Positions 1-4,439 of a stretch of DNA of 11,493 nt are shown in pieces. Each line of letters opens with the position of its first letter. Positions within the stretch are counted from its first letter, which is position 1. Origin of the DNA: Desulfurococcales archaeon (GTDB lineage Archaea; Thermoproteota; Thermoprotei_A; Sulfolobales; NBVN01); NCBI GenBank assembly GCA_021163585.1, contig JAGGTW010000125.1:1-11493 (forward strand), written 5' to 3'. The notes under the pieces were generated by a model that was not told where the DNA came from, searched no databases, and was given only the letters and a program-made list of their open reading frames with translations. A program made the position numbers and the translations under genes.

Positions 1-423
1 ATGTTAGGTTACGATACGCTATATTCTAAGAACTATGAAGATTGGGAAATACTAAAAATAGCTTCTAAAGATGACAGAATAATAGTTACTAGGGATTTAG
101 GGCTTTTTAGGCGGGCACGTAAGAGAGGGCTTAAGGCAGTGTATGTTGAGCCCTCAGATATGTCTGACATGCTGGCTAATATAGCTAGGAGGACAGGAGT
201 GGACTTAAGCTTTAAGCCAAATAAAACCAGGTGTCCCTACTGCAATACGGAGCTGGAAATAATAACTAAAGCTGAGGCACTATCATTTGTCCCACCCTCC
301 GTTGGGGCCAGATACAGTAAGTTCTGGAAGTGCCCTAAGTGCGGTAAGGTATTTTGGCAGGGCAATCACTGGAGGACAATTAATAATATTTTAGAGTTAG
401 CCAAAATGAAAGTAGGCAGGTAG
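1..423 (+). CDS. Mut7-C RNase domain protein with C-terminal zinc ribbon (5' end cut by window)
   Basis: This is the C-terminal part of a Mut7-C (DUF82) protein, a PIN-like predicted RNase domain followed by a zinc ribbon. The visible protein begins in the family's usual 'LGYDTLY' segment. Full-length homologues have about 15-20 more residues before it, including an early acidic active-site residue, so the ATG at position 1 is probably internal and the true start lies upstream. Residues 27-31 (IVTRD) carry a conserved acidic position of the PIN-like fold. C78/C81 and C111/C114 form two CxxC knuckles of a zinc ribbon, followed by an aromatic, basic tail (FWQGNHW) typical of the family. The gene ends 6 bases before the AMMECR1 gene and is probably co-transcribed with it. 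Family membership is clear; the RNA substrate is unknown. Confidence 0.85.
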   Translation: MLGYDTLYSKNYEDWEILKIASKDDRIIVTRDLGLFRRARKRGLKAVYVEPSDMSDMLANIARRTGVDLSFKPNKTRCPYCNTELEIITKAEALSFVPPSVGARYSKFWKCPKCGKVFWQGNHWRTINNILELAKMKVGR

Positions 424-429
424 CTCAAG

Positions 430-1110
430 ATGGTGAATCAAAATAAGCTGAAGTACGTCCAACCAGAGGAACTGACCTTACCTGACGGTGTTTTCCTCGT
501 CAAGCTAGCCAGGAAGGCTGTCGCAGAGTACTTAAGCAGGGGAAGAATAATAAAACCGCCAGATGACACACCCAGCAAGTTGCTTAAATTCGGAATGACA
601 TTTACTACAATACTCAAAGTTACTGGTGTTGGGAGAGAGTTAAGAGGTTGCATAGGCTACCTGGAACCTACTGAACCATTAGCGGTGAATGTAATAAACT
701 CAGCTATAGCTGCTGCCACGCAGGACCCGAGGTTCCCTCCTATGGAGCTACATGAGTTGAAGCATGTAATATTTGAGGTATCGGTGCTGTCGCGGTCTAG
801 GGTAGTGGAGGTGGACAATCGCTGGAGAGCTACTAATGAGGTCACAATAGGTGTGGACGGGTTGATAGTTGAGTATGGTATTTATAAAGGCCTTCTCCTT
901 CCTGAAGTTCCCGTAGAGTATTGCTGGGACTCAGAAACTTTTCTATCTGAAACATGTCTTAAAGCTGGTATGCCGCCCGATTGCTGGTTGAGCAATCAGG
1001 TAAGGATTATGAAGTTTACTGCAAAGACCTTCAAGGAGGTCGAGCCGGGTGGCACTGTTGTCATCAGGAACCTAGTTGAGGAATATAATGAGCGGTGTAA
1101 GTCCTTTTAA
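430..1110 (+). CDS. AMMECR1 domain protein
   Basis: This encodes a 226-residue AMMECR1-family protein, the usual length for archaeal members. The family hallmark LRGCIG is at residues 71-76. It is followed by DPRFPPM (99-105), a conserved V-[LF]-S segment near 118-122, and the C-terminal block G-L-L-L-P-E-V-P (154-161) with WD at 166-167 and the TFL..TC.KAG stretch. The start ATG is preceded by AGGT about 8 bases upstream, inside the end of the Mut7-C gene; a GTG immediately after the ATG is the only close alternative. AMMECR1 proteins are conserved from archaea to humans, but their molecular activity is not settled, and nothing in this sequence resolves it. Position in a run with an RNase-like protein, thyX and dcd is consistent with a housekeeping role. 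Family call certain, function unknown. Confidence 0.92.
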   Translation: MVNQNKLKYVQPEELTLPDGVFLVKLARKAVAEYLSRGRIIKPPDDTPSKLLKFGMTFTTILKVTGVGRELRGCIGYLEPTEPLAVNVINSAIAAATQDPRFPPMELHELKHVIFEVSVLSRSRVVEVDNRWRATNEVTIGVDGLIVEYGIYKGLLLPEVPVEYCWDSETFLSETCLKAGMPPDCWLSNQVRIMKFTAKTFKEVEPGGTVVIRNLVEEYNERCKSF

Positions 1111-1132
1111 GGATTTATGTTTTGATCGTTGT

Positions 1133-1137
1133 GGAGG
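1133..1137 (+). promoter_or_regulatory. Ribosome binding site that decides the thyX start
   Basis: GGAGG (extending to GGAGGGG) lies 6 bases before the TTG at 1144. A possible longer start, TTG at 1129, would place this site inside the coding sequence and has no comparable motif at the right distance; the nearest, AAGGA at 1109-1113, is too far away. The site therefore favours 1144. Confidence 0.6.
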
Positions 1138-1143
1138 GGATTA

Positions 1144-1779
1144 TTGGTCAGAGTTAAACTCATTTCTTGGTCAAACGGTGGAGTTGAGGATCCGAGGAGA
1201 TTGGTTGTTTTGGCAGTAAAAATCTCGGCAGGGAGCTTGAGGAGGAGGAGTGCCTCATACTACCTAAATGAGTACTCTGAAGAAGGTGTCAGCAAATGGC
1301 TCAAGGACGCAGTAAAATTTCCTTCGGTGCTTGAACACATAGTATTTACTTTTCTTATAGAGGGGATAAGTAGAGTTACTTCCCACCAGCTAGTTAGGCA
1401 CAGAATAGCTTCATATACTCAAGAGTCACAAAGGTACTCAGTAATAAGTAAGAAATATGTCGTACCTAAGTCGATCATGCTAAAGGGTTATGAGGACAGG
1501 TTCCACAACATTGTTGAGGAGTCCTTCAAGCTGTATGTAGAGATGGTGGAGTCGGGTGTCCCCCCGGAAGATGCTAGGTATGTCTTGCCTCAGGCGGTAA
1601 CAACCAACATATTGATGACTGTTAATCTGAGAGAGTTGCTGCACATAGCGTGTTTGAGACTAAGTAGTAAGGCACAGTGGGAGATAAGAGAGCTTGTGAA
1701 CTTAATGATTGATGAGGTTGTCCGGGTAATACCTGAGATTAGGGACCTAATTGAATTATTTTGCCGTGAGGTGAGTTAA
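1144..1779 (+). CDS. thyX: Flavin-dependent thymidylate synthase ThyX
   Basis: ThyX makes dTMP from dUMP using FAD, NADPH and methylene-tetrahydrofolate. The ThyX signature is present as RHRIASYTQESQRYS (residues 85-99 from this start), matching RHRxxSxxxxSxRY. The C-terminal block is also present: LPQAV..N, then NLREL.H, then LR.SSKAQWEIRE, which holds the conserved Arg and Gln of the nucleotide/flavin site. At 211 residues it is slightly short but within the archaeal range, and all core motifs are present. I prefer the TTG at 1144 because GGAGG sits 6 bases upstream; the alternative TTG at 1129 adds five residues. The stop codon directly abuts the dcd start, so the two are probably translationally coupled. 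Together they cover the ends of the dCTP-to-dTMP route. I see no thyA-like gene in the window. Confidence 0.94.
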   Translation: MVRVKLISWSNGGVEDPRRLVVLAVKISAGSLRRRSASYYLNEYSEEGVSKWLKDAVKFPSVLEHIVFTFLIEGISRVTSHQLVRHRIASYTQESQRYSVISKKYVVPKSIMLKGYEDRFHNIVEESFKLYVEMVESGVPPEDARYVLPQAVTTNILMTVNLRELLHIACLRLSSKAQWEIRELVNLMIDEVVRVIPEIRDLIELFCREVS

Positions 1780-2349
1780 ATGATACTGTCCGACTTTGAC
1801 TTAAGAGCCTACTTGAATAGCGGTAGATTAAGGATAGAGCCTTTTTCTGAGGATATAATAAGAGAGAATGGCGTTGACCTTAGGTTAGGCAGGAGGTTCT
1901 GCAAGCTCATTGAGTCAAGGAAGGTACTGGACCTAGCCAAGTGTGAGTCTAAGGAAGATATCGGGCAGAGGTACTCCTGCGAAGAATCTGATGTCATTTT
2001 ACTAGAGCCTAACAGCAGGTACCTACTGCATACTCTAGAATATGTGTCGTTACCGCCGGAGCTCATGGGATTTGTTGAGATAAGATCCACATTTGCTAGG
2101 TTAGGACTGCTCATACCGCCAACAATTATTGATGGTGGGTTTGAGGGTCAGATAACAATAGAGTTACTTTCCACATCACTTCCGGTTAAGATTCCTGTGG
2201 GTGCTAGATTCCTTCATGTAGTATTTGCTAAGTTAACGACACCTGTGACTAAGCCATACAGGGGTAAATACCAGGGTCAGCGTGGTGTTACGCTACCCAT
2301 ACTGAGAGAAGTTAAAGGCAAGTCAATTAGCGGGTCAGGGGGCTCCTAA
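1780..2349 (+). CDS. dcd: dCTP deaminase (possibly bifunctional with dUTPase activity)
   Basis: This is a 189-residue trimeric dUTPase-fold enzyme of the dCTP deaminase family, which supplies deoxyuridine nucleotides for ThyX. Recognisable motifs are NGVDLRLG (30-37), RSTFARLGL (102-110) with the catalytic-type Ser103 and Arg107, IDGGFEGQITIEL (117-129) with the expected catalytic Glu128, and a C-terminal YRGKYQGQRGV segment (160-170) that caps the nucleotide. Some archaeal members also hydrolyse dUTP to dUMP; sequence alone does not show which type this is, and no separate dUTPase gene is in the window. The ATG follows the thyX stop without any gap, and GAGGTGA at 1768-1774, 5 bases upstream, is a strong ribosome binding site. 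The last 20 bases are overlapped on the other strand by a predicted C/D box RNA. Confidence 0.93.
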   Translation: MILSDFDLRAYLNSGRLRIEPFSEDIIRENGVDLRLGRRFCKLIESRKVLDLAKCESKEDIGQRYSCEESDVILLEPNSRYLLHTLEYVSLPPELMGFVEIRSTFARLGLLIPPTIIDGGFEGQITIELLSTSLPVKIPVGARFLHVVFAKLTTPVTKPYRGKYQGQRGVTLPILREVKGKSISGSGGS

Positions 2350-2388
2350 GTCTTCACCGATCTGAGACCGCCACACACATCATCCCGC
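2330..2388 (-). ncRNA. Candidate C/D box guide sRNA
   Basis: Read on the minus strand, a 59-base segment has the full architecture of an archaeal C/D box RNA that would guide 2'-O-methylation with L7Ae, Nop5 and fibrillarin. In order: GCGGG (2388-2384), C box AUGAUGU (2383-2377), a 12-base guide, D' box CAGA (2364-2361), a 3-base spacer, C' box GUGAAGA (2357-2351), a second 12-base guide, D box CUGA (2338-2335), and CCCGC (2334-2330). The last is perfectly complementary to the first and closes a 5-bp terminal stem. The UGAUG core needed for the kink-turn is intact. In the inner motif the usual U-U pair is replaced on both sides (D' A and C' A), which keeps the two G-A pairs and the G-C pair. 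A TATA-like element lies about 26 bases upstream. The RNA overlaps the 3' end of dcd in antisense. Targets are not identified; expression is inferred. Confidence 0.6.
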
Positions 2389-2413
2389 ACCTCCTAAGGC
2401 ATGTAATGGCACC

Positions 2414-2426
2414 TATATTAATAAAC
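2414..2426 (-). promoter_or_regulatory. TATA-like element for the candidate C/D box sRNA
   Basis: On the minus strand GTTTATTAATATA lies directly after the stop codon of the zinc-finger gene. Its centre (about 2420) predicts a transcription start near 2394, only about 6 bases before the terminal stem of the candidate sRNA. It could instead be an AT-rich 3' end of the upstream gene. Confidence 0.4.
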
Positions 2427-2669
2427 TCAAGCTATCTTCTTGGCTGTTCTTTCTCTAGCCGACTCAAGCTCTCTCTCAAACTCACCTGCCACTCTGTCGA
2501 AGACAGACTTAATAACTGACTTATCCAGCTCCTCAATAACTCTTTTCATGAATTTTATAGCGCATCTTTTGCTATGAAAAGCGTATTCTTTATTATCAAT
2601 AGTAAGCACTACCCCCTGACCTCTAGGGAATTTCCTGCCGCATACAATGCACATGACTTTCTCTGTCAT
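2427..2669 (-). CDS. Small L24e/TRASH-like zinc-finger protein
   Basis: This is an 80-residue protein with an N-terminal treble-clef-like zinc site and a charged helical tail. C7 and C10 form a CxxCG knuckle, and the second half is YAFHSKRC with H32 and C36. The layout C-x2-C-x21-H-x3-C matches the spacing of ribosomal protein L24e and TRASH domains, where the third ligand is normally Cys (F-C-S-x-x-C); here it is His. Residues 37-80 are predicted helical and rich in Lys, Arg and Glu, with no membrane segment. It is not L24e itself, because the rest of that protein's conserved sequence is absent. The ATG is preceded by a TATA-like CTTAAATC about 30 bases upstream, which fits a nearly leaderless transcript. 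Possible roles are RNA, ribosome or metal binding, but none is demonstrated. The gene is convergent with dcd. Confidence 0.75.
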   Translation of the reverse strand: MTEKVMCIVCGRKFPRGQGVVLTIDNKEYAFHSKRCAIKFMKRVIEELDKSVIKSVFDRVAGEFERELESARERTAKKIA

Positions 2670-2697
2670 CTTAAACTACCCTACTGAAGTATGTGAT

Positions 2698-2705
2698 GAT
2701 TTAAG
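2698..2705 (-). promoter_or_regulatory. TATA-like promoter of the zinc-finger gene
   Basis: CTTAAATC on the minus strand, preceded by an AT-rich TTTTATTATC stretch, is centred about 33 bases before the ATG at 2669. That predicts a transcript with a leader of only a few bases, as is common in crenarchaea. The 101-base gap here separates two divergent genes and must hold both of their promoters. Confidence 0.4.
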
Positions 2706-2770
2706 GATAATAAAACTACAAGTCATAAAGCTTAGTAGCGCGTTAAGAAGTTATCCAATAAGGGTACTGT

Positions 2771-3310
2771 ATGGATACTAGGATTGTTTTACGGCTCACA
2801 GGCTCAATAACTCAAGGATGCTATGTGAGATTTAGCAGAATAATCAATGACGTAGGGGGAAGGATAAGAAGCTTTGACGTAGTCACCGGATTATACGACA
2901 TTGAAGTCAGAATTACTGACAGGAATGTGGTCTGCGGCTTCGTTGATGATATATCAAAGCTCTCAAAATACTGCTCAGTAATTATTAAGGCTTACACATC
3001 AGTTAGCGGCAGCAATGCACTACTGAAAATATTAAGAAAGAAAAATGTGAGATACATTAAAGTAGACAATAAAATAAGGTTTGCTACACTCATTAATAAA
3101 ACGCTACTTCTACATGAATACAACGCAAGATCCGGGGTACTTATTAGCTACGTAATTACTAACGTATGTAATATTAATGTCGCACCCATAATAGCAGTCA
3201 GCGACTTCTCAAGTCATATAGCGTCATCAACGATCAAGTGTAATTCAACGCTAGTTAAAGGTACTGTGCAAAAGCTAATTACCGGTATTAAGGAACTGCT
3301 CATGTGCTGA
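2771..3310 (+). CDS. Unrecognised 179-residue protein, possible N-terminal ACT-like fold
   Basis: I do not recognise this family. The first 75 residues alternate in a beta-alpha-beta-beta-alpha-beta pattern: strand 4-10 (RIVLRLT), helix 15-28, strands about 31-48 with a turn, helix 55-67, strand 69-75. That is the order of an ACT or other ferredoxin-like regulatory domain. The second half (80-178) is mixed alpha/beta, with no membrane segment or signal peptide. Cysteines at 17, 54, 68, 132, 157 and 179 do not form a metal motif. The ATG has AGGG about 5-6 bases upstream, and a CATAAAGC element near 2724-2731 may be the TATA box. It is expressed divergently from the zinc-finger gene and stands apart from the operons around it. 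An uninterrupted 179-codon frame with archaeal-type codon use supports a real gene; its function is unknown. Confidence 0.65.
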   Translation: MDTRIVLRLTGSITQGCYVRFSRIINDVGGRIRSFDVVTGLYDIEVRITDRNVVCGFVDDISKLSKYCSVIIKAYTSVSGSNALLKILRKKNVRYIKVDNKIRFATLINKTLLLHEYNARSGVLISYVITNVCNINVAPIIAVSDFSSHIASSTIKCNSTLVKGTVQKLITGIKELLMC

Positions 3311-3372
3311 AGTACTGACGGCTTCAATAAGGCAAACGGGTAGGATTGCAGAACTCATGACGTAAAATAGTG

Positions 3373-3400
3373 GAAAATTAATAGTAGAGCATTAAATATA
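3373..3400 (+). promoter_or_regulatory. AT-rich promoter region for the small membrane protein
   Basis: Two TATA-like elements lie in the 107-base gap before the small membrane protein: GAAAATTAATA (3373-3383) and ATTAAATATA (3391-3400). The first would give a leader of about 14 bases that includes the AGGTG ribosome binding site just before the ATG. The second would start transcription at or within the start codon, so the first fits better. Confidence 0.3.
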
Positions 3401-3417
3401 TCCCCAGGTGCAGGTGA

Positions 3418-3720
3418 ATGAACGTATTCGTGATTAAGGCCCTGGTAGGTGCTTTGTTCGGGGTTATTCTGGCTCCACTTACGTACCTAGCAAATATATT
3501 CATGCATCACCCATTTTCAGACATATTGCTCTTATTCTTCTTTTTCAGTTTTTACTTCATTTCACAGCCGCTGTCGTTATTTTTAGTTAGGAGATACATG
3601 AAAAGAGAGTCTGAGATTTCGGAGGCCCTCCGACTTACTAAGGGCATTACAGTTTTTTATAGTGCGGAATTCATATTCTGGGTTGCAATGTATGAATTAA
3701 TGACTTACATTGTTCATTAA
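3418..3720 (+). CDS. Small three-helix membrane protein
   Basis: This 100-residue protein is almost entirely membrane-embedded. Predicted helices are at about 4-27, 34-57 (with the run LLLFFFFSFYF) and 76-98, separated by a very short first loop and a basic/acidic second loop (58-75, RRYMKRESEISEALRLTK). By the positive-inside rule the second loop is cytoplasmic. It has no catalytic motif, cysteine pair or signal peptide. Size, three-helix layout, a KALVGALFG start and an aromatic third helix (FWVAMYE) loosely resemble EMC6/RAB5IF-type small membrane proteins that occur in archaea and assist membrane-protein insertion. That is only a shape-level suggestion. The ATG is preceded by CAGGTGA, a good ribosome binding site, directly adjacent. 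A real gene is likely; its function is not known. Confidence 0.65.
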   Translation: MNVFVIKALVGALFGVILAPLTYLANIFMHHPFSDILLLFFFFSFYFISQPLSLFLVRRYMKRESEISEALRLTKGITVFYSAEFIFWVAMYELMTYIVH

Positions 3721-3768
3721 TAATGAGTTCACTTCGACAATTTAAGTAGCGTAAAAGATTAGTGCTGG

Positions 3769-3778
3769 CTTAAACTTA
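3769..3778 (+). promoter_or_regulatory. TATA-like promoter of the methyltransferase-NFACT operon
   Basis: CTTAAACTTA, within a longer AT-rich tract, is centred about 22 bases before the ATG at 3795. This predicts transcription starting at or almost at the start codon. No Shine-Dalgarno site precedes that ATG, which agrees with a leaderless first gene. Confidence 0.5.
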
Positions 3779-3794
3779 TTAATTAAGACCTAGA

Positions 3795-4433
3795 ATGTGG
3801 AGGATTCGCGAAAAAATCAATAATGTATTGAGGAGGACTATTCCTGCCAGTGAGGTACTGCGTGTTATGGAGTGGTATGACTCTATAGCACCTTCGTATG
3901 ACGTCCTCTATGCACGCGAGCAACGCAGTAAGTACGTATTAATAGACAAAGTTCTGAACGACGCTGACGGCAGGGTTATGGATGTTGGTTGTGGTACGGC
4001 TGAATTCCTACTGTATAGTTGCGAAAGATATTCAAGGAACTGTTTTTACGTGGGTATTGACCTGAGCTTCAATTTGCTAAGTATTGCAAGAAGGAAGCTA
4101 GCTTCGTTGGCCAATGACTGCAGCTGTATTGCTGAGTTCATAGCTGGAGACCTATTGTACCCGCCGATGAGGGATGGTGTAAAATTCAACTTAATTCTTC
4201 TAATGTCGGTTCTCCGCTCCACATATGGGGTAAGCACGATCATTAAGTTCTACGTTGAGAACTATTTAGGGGATGAGGGCTTACTCGCATTGACCATAAT
4301 GTACGAGAACGAGAACAGTACTGTACACGGCGGCCTTTGCCCCGAAGAGGCTAGTTTTGCTGGTAAGGTGCGTAGGAATGAGGTAATATGCCTAATTACT
4401 AGGAGTGGAGGGGCTGAAGGAGATGAAGGGTGA
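3795..4433 (+). CDS. Class I SAM-dependent methyltransferase
   Basis: This 212-residue protein has a UbiE-like entry segment, WYDSIAPSYDVLYAREQRSKY (27-47). A Rossmann-type SAM site follows: motif I VMDVGCGTAEF (61-71), the acidic end of strand 2 GIDLS (87-91) that would bind the SAM ribose, and AGDLLYPPM (117-125) for the adenine. FNLILLMSVL (131-140) is strand 4. The C-terminal third is short, with a charged SGGAEGDEG tail, and lacks features that would identify the substrate, so protein, RNA and small-molecule methylation all remain possible. Start choice is supported by a TATA-like element placed for a leaderless transcript. Its stop lies 6-9 bases before the NFACT gene, so the two are very probably co-transcribed, which makes a link to translation or ribosome rescue worth considering, but this is inference. 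Confidence 0.85.
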   Translation: MWRIREKINNVLRRTIPASEVLRVMEWYDSIAPSYDVLYAREQRSKYVLIDKVLNDADGRVMDVGCGTAEFLLYSCERYSRNCFYVGIDLSFNLLSIARRKLASLANDCSCIAEFIAGDLLYPPMRDGVKFNLILLMSVLRSTYGVSTIIKFYVENYLGDEGLLALTIMYENENSTVHGGLCPEEASFAGKVRRNEVICLITRSGGAEGDEG

Positions 4434-4439
4434 GGTTAA

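Noticed and set aside
1129..1143. Longer thyX starting at TTG 1129 (five extra residues)
   Set aside because: The extension would bury a clear GGAGG site within the coding sequence and has no suitable ribosome binding site of its own.
2354..2394. On the minus strand GGAGGTG (2394-2388) is followed after 4 bases by ATG and a 9-codon open frame ending in TGA
   Set aside because: The frame is too short to support as a gene, and the same bases are better explained by the C/D box RNA. It is kept here as the main competing reading of that segment.
2388..2395. CACCTCCT on the plus strand resembles the 3' end of 16S rRNA
   Set aside because: Only this short core matches; the flanking bases do not continue the rRNA sequence, so it is coincidence or the complement of a Shine-Dalgarno-like sequence.
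2684..2699. CTGA followed after 5 bases by a perfect RTGATGA (GTGATGA), resembling a D'-C' pair of a second C/D box RNA
   Set aside because: There is no C box about 12 bases upstream, no D box at a fitting distance downstream and no terminal stem. The region is better explained as the promoter space between two divergent genes.
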